Of a stretch of 64,000 nucleotides of DNA, positions 58,454 to 64,000 are shown in pieces. A model generated the notes under the pieces. That model saw nothing but the letters and a program-made list of their open reading frames with translations. It was not told where the DNA came from and searched no databases. Position 1 is the first letter of the stretch. Every line of letters starts with the position of its first letter. A program made the position numbers and the translations under genes. The stretch comes from Polynucleobacter brandtiae (lineage in GTDB: Bacteria; Pseudomonadota; Gammaproteobacteria; Burkholderiales; Burkholderiaceae): assembly GCF_002797575.1 (NCBI RefSeq), contig NZ_PGTX01000002.1:248001-312000 (forward strand). The letters run 5' to 3'.

Positions 58454-58672
58454 TTACTTCGCCCGGAATATGATTCTTGCGCGCGTCAGGTCATAGGGAG
58501 TTAACTCCACTGTCACCTTATCTCCTGGCAATATGCGAATGTAATGCATTCTCATCTTCCCGGAAATGTGCCCCAGTACCACATGTCCGTTTTCTAGCTT
58601 TACGCGAAACATAGCGTTCGGCAAATTTTCAATAATCTCACCCGCCATCTGAATTACATCGTCTTTAGACAT
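58454..58672 (-). CDS. infA: Translation initiation factor IF-1
   Basis: IF-1 occupies the ribosomal A site during initiation. The 72-residue protein is a single OB-fold ([57 protein letters not shown]). It starts four bases after the secY stop. Betaproteobacteria can carry more than one infA; this is the copy in the ribosomal cluster. Confidence 0.97.
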   Translation of the reverse strand: MSKDDVIQMAGEIIENLPNAMFRVKLENGHVVLGHISGKMRMHYIRILPGDKVTVELTPYDLTRARIIFRAK

Positions 58673-58676
58673 TCAG

Positions 58677-60014
58677 TTAAGCGCCCATCTTAAAATTAGC
58701 TTTTTTCATTAATGACCCATACTGTTGCTGCATAACAAATGACTGAACTTGAGCCATGAAATCCATTGCAACAACAACAATAATCAACAAAGAAGTGCCG
58801 CCAAAATAAAATGGTACGTTGTACTTCAATACTAAGAATTCAGGTAACAAACACACCAAAACCATGTAAATTGCACCAGCAAGTGTCAAGCGAACAAGAA
58901 TTTTGTCAATGTAACGACCAGTTTGATCACCCGGACGAATACCTGGAACAAAAGCGCCGCTTTTCTTTAGGTTATCAGCCGTTTCGCGACTATTGAAGAC
59001 CAGAGCCGTATAGAAGAAGCAAAAGAAAATAATTGCTGCCGCATACAAAATTGTATAGACCGGTTGACCTGGCGCTAATGTCGATGCTAAATCTTTGATA
59101 ATCTTGCTAAACATATTGCTTGGTTCGCCTGATGTAAACCACCCAGCAATAGTTGCAGGAAACAAAATAATAGATGAAGCAAAAATAGGAGGAATAACAC
59201 CAGCCATATTTAGCTTCAGGGGAAAATAAGATGACTGACCGCCATAAACTTTGTTGCCTACTTGGCGTTTAGCATAATTTACTAAGATGCGGCGTTGCCC
59301 ACGCTCCACAAACACTACAAAATAAGTAACTGCTATACAAATCACTACGATAAGCAAAGCAGAAAGAATATTCATTGACCCAGTGCGAACTAACTCAAGC
59401 AAGCTTCCTATAGCAGTTGGTAGACCAGAAACAATACCGCCAAAAATAATAATAGAAATGCCGTTACCCAGACCGCGCTCAGTAATTTGCTCACCAAGCC
59501 ACATTAAGAACATCGTTCCGGTAACCAAAGTTACAACCGTATTTAATTCAAATATTAAACCCGGATTAATCACCAATCCTGGCTGAGCTTGCAATGCTAC
59601 AGAAATACCTAAAGCCTGAAAAGTTGCCAAGACAACCGTACCATAACGCGTGTACTGTGTGATCTTTCGTTGCCCAGCTTGTCCTTCTTTTTTCAAGGAC
59701 TCCAATGTTGGAACAACAATCGTCATTAATTGCATGATGATCGATGCAGAAATGTAAGGCATGATTCCTAAAGCGAAAACTGTAAAGCGAGATAGAGCGC
59801 CGCCTGAAAATAAATTAAACATTCCCAAAATACCATCTTTTTGACCAGAGAACAGTTGAGCTAACTGATCTGGATCAATGCCAGGCACGGGGATGTGGGC
59901 ACCCAAACGAAAGACAAGCAAAGCCAACAGCAGGAAAACTAAGCGTTGACGTAATTCGCCAAACTTATTACCTGAATGTGTTGTGCTTGCTGTTTTTGTA
60001 GGTAAGAGTGCCAT
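58677..60014 (-). CDS. secY: Preprotein translocase subunit SecY
   Basis: SecY is the ten-helix channel of the Sec translocon. The 445-residue protein has the plug region [41 protein letters not shown] and [22 protein letters not shown]. It also has the ribosome/SecA-binding loops and [15 protein letters not shown]. It follows rplO by 20 bases and precedes infA by four. Confidence 0.98.
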   Translation of the reverse strand: MALLPTKTASTTHSGNKFGELRQRLVFLLLALLVFRLGAHIPVPGIDPDQLAQLFSGQKDGILGMFNLFSGGALSRFTVFALGIMPYISASIIMQLMTIVVPTLESLKKEGQAGQRKITQYTRYGTVVLATFQALGISVALQAQPGLVINPGLIFELNTVVTLVTGTMFLMWLGEQITERGLGNGISIIIFGGIVSGLPTAIGSLLELVRTGSMNILSALLIVVICIAVTYFVVFVERGQRRILVNYAKRQVGNKVYGGQSSYFPLKLNMAGVIPPIFASSIILFPATIAGWFTSGEPSNMFSKIIKDLASTLAPGQPVYTILYAAAIIFFCFFYTALVFNSRETADNLKKSGAFVPGIRPGDQTGRYIDKILVRLTLAGAIYMVLVCLLPEFLVLKYNVPFYFGGTSLLIIVVVAMDFMAQVQSFVMQQQYGSLMKKANFKMGA

Positions 60015-60034
60015 TGATTAACTTAAAAAGCGAA

Positions 60035-60475
60035 TTAAACTAACTCAACGAGTTTGCCACCAGCCGCTTCAATAGCAGCTTTAGCGCCAGCTGTTGCTGT
60101 AATCCCTTTGAGGGTTACAGCAATACTCAACTCACCAGTCTTAATCACCTTTACAGCATGAATTTGCTCACCAGCAAAACCGTGGGCTCTCAATACCAAT
60201 AGGTCAACTTCTGGCAAATTAATTTTTGCTAAATCGGCTAGAGTGATCTGACCAATATGACGACGCGTCAAGGATACAAAACCACGCTTTGGCAAACGAC
60301 GATACATTGGCATTTGACCGCCTTCGAAGCCCACTTTATGGAATCCACCTGAACGCGACTTCTGACCTTTGTGACCACGGCCAGCAGTTTTTCCAAGACC
60401 GGAACCGATGCCACGACCTACGCGGCGGCGGTTTTTCTTAGATCCCTCTGCGGGTTTGAGTGTATTGAGTTGCAT
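60035..60475 (-). CDS. rplO: 50S ribosomal protein L15
   Basis: The 146-residue protein has the glycine- and arginine-rich L15 N-terminus ([29 protein letters not shown]) and the globular C-terminal domain ending [11 protein letters not shown]. It lies between rpmD and secY. Confidence 0.98.
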   Translation of the reverse strand: MQLNTLKPAEGSKKNRRRVGRGIGSGLGKTAGRGHKGQKSRSGGFHKVGFEGGQMPMYRRLPKRGFVSLTRRHIGQITLADLAKINLPEVDLLVLRAHGFAGEQIHAVKVIKTGELSIAVTLKGITATAGAKAAIEAAGGKLVELV

Positions 60476-60499
60476 ATTCTTAGCCTATATACCTAATAT

Positions 60500-60688
60500 T
60501 TAGTTAATAACTTTAACTAAATAAGAAACTTTATTAATCATTCCGCGAACAGCTGGAGTGTCTTCTAATTCAGAAACAGAATTAATGCGACGTAGACCAA
60601 GTCCACGAACCGTTGCACGGTGACTTTCGCGAGTACCGATCAAACTGCGCACTAATTGCAGCTTAACTTTGGATTGAGTTGTTGTCAT
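60500..60688 (-). CDS. rpmD: 50S ribosomal protein L30
   Basis: The 62-residue protein has the L30 core [54 protein letters not shown]. It sits between rpsE and rplO in the standard spc order. Confidence 0.97.
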   Translation of the reverse strand: MTTTQSKVKLQLVRSLIGTRESHRATVRGLGLRRINSVSELEDTPAVRGMINKVSYLVKVIN

Positions 60689-60712
60689 TTATAGATTCCT
60701 AATCTTGTGGTC

Positions 60713-61231
60713 TTAACCGAGAATCTCTTCAACTGATTTACCGCGCTTAGCAGCAATTTCAGAAGGAGTACTCATCTTGCTTAGGCCATCAATCGTTGCA
60801 CGAACCATGTTGTAAGGGTTTGTTGAACCAAGTGATTTTGCAACTACATTCGTTACACCCATCACGTCGAAAATAGCGCGCATTGGACCACCAGCAATTA
60901 CACCAGTACCGTCTTTTGCAGGAGAAATCATTACGCGTGACGCGCCATGTTTGCCAATGACAGTATGTTGCAAAGTGCCTTTACGCAAGGAAACCTTAAT
61001 CATCTTACGACGCGCTTCATCCATTGCTTTTTGAACGGCTACAGGTACTTCTTTTGATTTACCTTTGCCCATGCCAATACGACCGTCGCCATCACCAACT
61101 ACGGTAAGTGCAGCGAAGCCTAAAATACGACCCCCCTTAACTACCTTAGTTACGCGATTAACCGCGATCATCTTCTCGCGAAGACCATCATCACGCTCTT
61201 CGTTTTGCATCTTATTTTGCATTTTTGCCAT
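60713..61231 (-). CDS. rpsE: 30S ribosomal protein S5
   Basis: S5 is needed for decoding fidelity. The 172-residue protein has [49 protein letters not shown] and the spectinomycin-site loop region VVKGGR. The N-terminus contains two successive MQN(K/E) quartets. It follows rplR by 18 bases. Confidence 0.98.
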   Translation of the reverse strand: MAKMQNKMQNEERDDGLREKMIAVNRVTKVVKGGRILGFAALTVVGDGDGRIGMGKGKSKEVPVAVQKAMDEARRKMIKVSLRKGTLQHTVIGKHGASRVMISPAKDGTGVIAGGPMRAIFDVMGVTNVVAKSLGSTNPYNMVRATIDGLSKMSTPSEIAAKRGKSVEEILG

Positions 61232-61249
61232 GTTTTTTCCTAAACCCTG

Positions 61250-61603
61250 TTAGAACTTCAGGCCGGCTTCACGCGCAGCTTCAGCTAAGGCCTTAATACG
61301 ACCGTGATAACGATGACCGGAGCGATCAAAAGCTACATCAACAATGCCTGCTTTAACAGCACGCTCAGCAACAAGCTTACCAATTTGCTTGGCTGCATCG
61401 GCGTTTCCACCATTTTTAATTGCAACTCTTAAGTCTTTTTCCATAGTCGAAGCAGCAGCTACAACCTTAGTGCCGCATGGGCTATAAACCTGTGCAGAAA
61501 TGTGGGTGTTACTACGGATAACGGTTAAGCGATTTGCTAGAGCCTCAGCAATGCGAATGCGAGTCTGCCGTGCACGTCTTTGTCTGGATTCGTCTTTATT
61601 CAT
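61250..61603 (-). CDS. rplR: 50S ribosomal protein L18
   Basis: L18 binds 5S rRNA. The 117-residue protein has [33 protein letters not shown] and the C-terminal [30 protein letters not shown]. Order and spacing are standard. Confidence 0.98.
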   Translation of the reverse strand: MNKDESRQRRARQTRIRIAEALANRLTVIRSNTHISAQVYSPCGTKVVAAASTMEKDLRVAIKNGGNADAAKQIGKLVAERAVKAGIVDVAFDRSGHRYHGRIKALAEAAREAGLKF

Positions 61604-61614
61604 TTTTATCTCGC

Positions 61615-62148
61615 TTACTTCTTCTTAGTTTCTTTCAGATGTACAACCTCATCAACGTAGCGAACACCTTTGCCTTTGTATGGCTCTGGTGAACGGTATG
61701 CGCGAACTTCAGCTGCAACCTGGCCAACTTGTTGCTTGTTGGTACCTTTAATAATAATTTCGGTTTGAGTTGGCGTCTCAGCTTTTATACCTTTTGGAAG
61801 GTTATAAATAATGTCATGAGAGAAACCTAACTGCAACTTCAAGGATTCGCCTTGAGCTGCAGCACGATAACCTACCCCAACCAAACTAAGCTTGCGCTCA
61901 AAACCTGCTGTAACACCAATAACCATGTTATTGACTAGAGCACGAGCAGTGCCTGACTGAGCACCGGCTTCTGGTGAATCGTTGTTTAAGGTAACCGTTA
62001 AAACGTCATTTTCTTGCTTCAAACCAACTGATGCGTGCAAATTATGTGTCAAAGTTCCTAGTGGCCCTTTGACAGTGATCATTGCACCATTAATACTGAT
62101 TTCAGCGCCCTTAGGGACTGTAATAGGTGATTTACCAACGCGAGACAT
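61615..62148 (-). CDS. rplF: 50S ribosomal protein L6
   Basis: The 177-residue protein starts [21 protein letters not shown] and ends with the conserved [14 protein letters not shown] segment and a basic tail. The frame extends to 62202 inside rpsH, but the family start at 62148 has a GGAG ribosome binding site. Confidence 0.97.
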   Translation of the reverse strand: MSRVGKSPITVPKGAEISINGAMITVKGPLGTLTHNLHASVGLKQENDVLTVTLNNDSPEAGAQSGTARALVNNMVIGVTAGFERKLSLVGVGYRAAAQGESLKLQLGFSHDIIYNLPKGIKAETPTQTEIIIKGTNKQQVGQVAAEVRAYRSPEPYKGKGVRYVDEVVHLKETKKK

Positions 62149-62158
62149 ATTTCTCTCC

Positions 62159-62554
62159 TTACGCGACGTAGCAAATAACTTCGCCACCAACGCCGTTTGC
62201 ACGGGCTTTGCGGTCTGTCATTACGCCTTGTGGGGTTGAAATAATTGCAATGCCCAAACCATTCATTACTTCAGGAATGTCGTGGCGTCCTTTGTAGATA
62301 CGTAGACTTGGTGTTGATACACGGTCAATACGCTCAATTACAGGGCGGCCTGCATAGTACTTAAGATCAATGTGGAGCACTGGCTTAGCTGCTTCACCTT
62401 TGATTTCAAAACTATCAATATAACCTTCATCCTGCAAGACTTTTGCAATAGCTACTTTTACTTTTGACGACGGCATCAAGACTACGGGCTTCTGCACTGC
62501 TTGCGCATTGCGTATCCGGGTCAACATGTCGGCGATTGGATCGCTAATACTCAT
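62159..62554 (-). CDS. rpsH: 30S ribosomal protein S8
   Basis: S8 binds 16S rRNA and in E. coli represses the spc operon. The 131-residue protein has [19 protein letters not shown] and the C-terminal [33 protein letters not shown]. Start and length are typical. Confidence 0.98.
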   Translation of the reverse strand: MSISDPIADMLTRIRNAQAVQKPVVLMPSSKVKVAIAKVLQDEGYIDSFEIKGEAAKPVLHIDLKYYAGRPVIERIDRVSTPSLRIYKGRHDIPEVMNGLGIAIISTPQGVMTDRKARANGVGGEVICYVA

Positions 62555-62578
62555 GAGTTCTCCTAATTCTTTCGCCGC

Positions 62579-62884
62579 TTACCAGCTGGCCTTGGTTAAT
62601 CCGGGGATTTCGCCACGGAAGGCGATTTCGCGAATCTTGCTACGGGCTAATCCAAACTTACTGAATACACCGCGTGGACGACCTGTTAATGAACAACGAT
62701 TTCTTTGACGAATCGGGCTTGCATTCCGTGGAAGCGCTTGCATTTTCAAACGTGCTTCATACCGCTCTTCATCACTGCGAGACTGGTCAGCGATGATTGC
62801 TTTTAGTTCAGCGCGCTTAACAGCGTACTTCTCTACAGTTTTAGCGCGCTTATTCTCGCGCTCAATCAGGGATAGTTTTGCCAC
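62579..62884 (-). CDS. rpsN: 30S ribosomal protein S14 (zinc-free long form)
   Basis: The 101-residue protein has [41 protein letters not shown]. It lacks the CxxC pairs of the short zinc form, so it is the long, zinc-independent type, while L36 in the same cluster keeps its zinc ligands. Confidence 0.98.
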   Translation of the reverse strand: MAKLSLIERENKRAKTVEKYAVKRAELKAIIADQSRSDEERYEARLKMQALPRNASPIRQRNRCSLTGRPRGVFSKFGLARSKIREIAFRGEIPGLTKASW

Positions 62885-62893
62885 GTTAGCCTC

Positions 62894-63436
62894 TTAATTG
62901 CGGAATGGGAATTTGAACGCTGCTAACAAAGCTTTTGCTTCTTCGTCAGTTTTAGCGGTCGTCGTAATACTAATATTGAGACCACGAAGGGCATCAATTT
63001 TGTCGTACTCGATTTCAGGGAAAATAATTTGCTCTTTAACGCCAATATTGTAGTTACCACGGCCATCAAATGCCTTACCAGAGATTCCCCGGAAGTCACG
63101 AACACGTGGTAATGCAACAGTAACAAAGCGATCTAAAAACTCATACATGCGCTGACCACGTAGTGTCACCATGGCACCAATTGGGTAGCCTTGACGAATC
63201 TTGAAACCAGCGATAGCTTTTTTTGCCTTCGTTACGACTGGCTTCTGACCTGCTACTTTTGTCAAATCACCAACAGCATTTTCGATAATTTTTTTGTCAT
63301 TTACCGCATCACCCAAACCCATATTCAGGGTAATCTTGGTGATACGTGGAACTTGCATTACTGACTTATAACCAAACTTGGTCATTAAGTCAGCCATGAC
63401 TTTTTCTTTGTAATGCTCTTGAAAACGTGTGCTCAT
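62894..63436 (-). CDS. rplE: 50S ribosomal protein L5
   Basis: L5 binds 5S rRNA and contacts P-site tRNA. The 180-residue protein has [48 protein letters not shown] and the C-terminal [20 protein letters not shown]. Confidence 0.98.
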   Translation of the reverse strand: MSTRFQEHYKEKVMADLMTKFGYKSVMQVPRITKITLNMGLGDAVNDKKIIENAVGDLTKVAGQKPVVTKAKKAIAGFKIRQGYPIGAMVTLRGQRMYEFLDRFVTVALPRVRDFRGISGKAFDGRGNYNIGVKEQIIFPEIEYDKIDALRGLNISITTTAKTDEEAKALLAAFKFPFRN

Positions 63437-63452
63437 AATTTTTCCGTATCCC

Positions 63453-63761
63453 TTATGCGCTCAATGTTGCGCCGGTAGTTTTCAGGAAACGCTGCTTTTT
63501 ACCGTCAACGAGTTTGATACCAACACGTGATGGCTTGCCGTTTCCGTCAACCAAAGCAACATTAGAAATGTGAACTGGCATTACCTTGTCAATCATTCCA
63601 CCAGTGATACCGGCAGCTGGATTAGGTTTTACGCTCTTCTTATAAATATTTACACCTTCAATTACTAACTTATGCTCAAGAACTGTCGTTACAGTTCCTT
63701 GCTTGCCCTTGTCGCGGCCAGTTAATAAAATGACGGAATCACCTTTACGAATCTTTTTCAT
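63453..63761 (-). CDS. rplX: 50S ribosomal protein L24
   Basis: L24 starts early 50S assembly. The 102-residue protein has the KOW motif [27 protein letters not shown], then [20 protein letters not shown]. It starts ten bases after rplN. Confidence 0.98.
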   Translation of the reverse strand: MKKIRKGDSVILLTGRDKGKQGTVTTVLEHKLVIEGVNIYKKSVKPNPAAGITGGMIDKVMPVHISNVALVDGNGKPSRVGIKLVDGKKQRFLKTTGATLSA

Positions 63762-63770
63762 ATCAGCCTC

Positions 63771-64000
63771 TTAAATGACTTCGGGGGCGAGAGAAACGAT
63801 CTTCATGAACTTTTCAGTACGCAATTCGCGCGTTACTGGTCCAAAGATACGTGTGCCAATTGGCTCTAGCTTTGCGTTGAGAAGTACCGCAGCGTTTGCA
63901 TCGAATTTAATCAATGAACCGTCTGGACGGCGAACACCCTTAGCAGTTCTCACTACTACAGCGTTGTATATGTCACCTTTTTTTACACGGCCACGTGGAG
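63771..64000 (-). CDS. rplN: 50S ribosomal protein L14 (partial, N-terminus beyond the window)
   Basis: The visible C-terminal part includes [48 protein letters not shown]. The reading frame stays open to the window edge, with [20 protein letters not shown] just inside it. L14 is about 122 residues, so roughly a third of the gene lies outside. The GTG at 63953 is an internal valine, not the start. Confidence 0.97.
   Translation of the reverse strand, partial: PRGRVKKGDIYNAVVVRTAKGVRRPDGSLIKFDANAAVLLNAKLEPIGTRIFGPVTRELRTEKFMKIVSLAPEVI

Noticed and set aside
61199-61222. Apparent 12-base tandem repeat at the start of rpsE (MQNK, MQNE)
   Set aside because: S5 proteins of related betaproteobacteria normally have a similar Met-Gln/Val-Gln N-terminus, so this is probably ancestral coding sequence and not part of the repeat pattern.

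Overview
The window looks like core chromosome of a compact, moderately AT-leaning betaproteobacterium in the Burkholderiaceae, most likely Polynucleobacter. This is inferred from gene order and protein style, not from a database search. Pointers are petABC followed by sspA-sspB, the chain mla-ABC transporter-ibaG-murA-his-hinT-tat, two Bug-type (TctC) solute receptors, a Burkholderia-type porin, mrcA-secretin-aroK-aroB, cyaY-lptM-lysA, and the spc-alpha ribosomal cluster with infA and rpmJ between secY and rpsM. Genes are tightly packed and no gene-free stretch exceeds 300 bases.

Layout. 1-9.4 kb, plus strand: the end of a DsbC-like gene, an M61 peptidase overlapping ung, then hemA-prfA-prmC-grxD, rmuC and an MFS transporter. 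9.4-13.5 kb, minus strand: tRNA-Thr(UGU), sspB, sspA and the cytochrome bc1 genes petC, petB, petA. 13.6-19.6 kb: mscL, two Bug receptors, a porin and a Sel1-repeat protein. 19.6-41.8 kb, nearly all minus strand: gltBD, mlaFEDACB, an ABC-2 exporter pair, ibaG, murA, the histidine genes, hinT and tatABC. hisC alone is inverted inside the his cluster. 41.9-42.7 kb: an inverted-repeat element beside a RAYT (REP-associated tyrosine transposase). 42.7-48.7 kb: mrcA, divergent from a reduced secretin locus, then aroK and aroB. 48.7-55.3 kb: cyaY, lptM, lysA, cytochrome c4, engB, hemB, dsbD, cutA. 55.3-64 kb, minus strand: rplQ-rpoA-rpsD-rpsK-rpsM-rpmJ-infA-secY-rplO-rpmD-rpsE-rplR-rplF-rpsH-rpsN-rplE-rplX and part of rplN.

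Functionally this is housekeeping: translation, haem, histidine, lysine and shikimate synthesis, glutamate synthesis, envelope building (MurA, PBP1A, Mla lipid transport, LptM), protein export (SecY, TatABC), redox folding (DsbC-like, DsbD) and respiration (bc1, cytochrome c4).

I found no CRISPR array, prophage, defence island or obviously new multi-gene system. The items most worth checking are: (1) a RAYT gene next to a REPIN-like inverted repeat just upstream of the predicted gltB promoter; (2) a secretin locus reduced to one PilO/PilP-like membrane protein plus a short secretin between mrcA and aroK; (3) seven tandem repeats of 6- or 12-base period, in and between genes; (4) several genes with a -10-like hexamer exactly six bases before the start codon and no clear ribosome binding site, which suggests leaderless mRNAs; (5) inversion of hisC within the his cluster.
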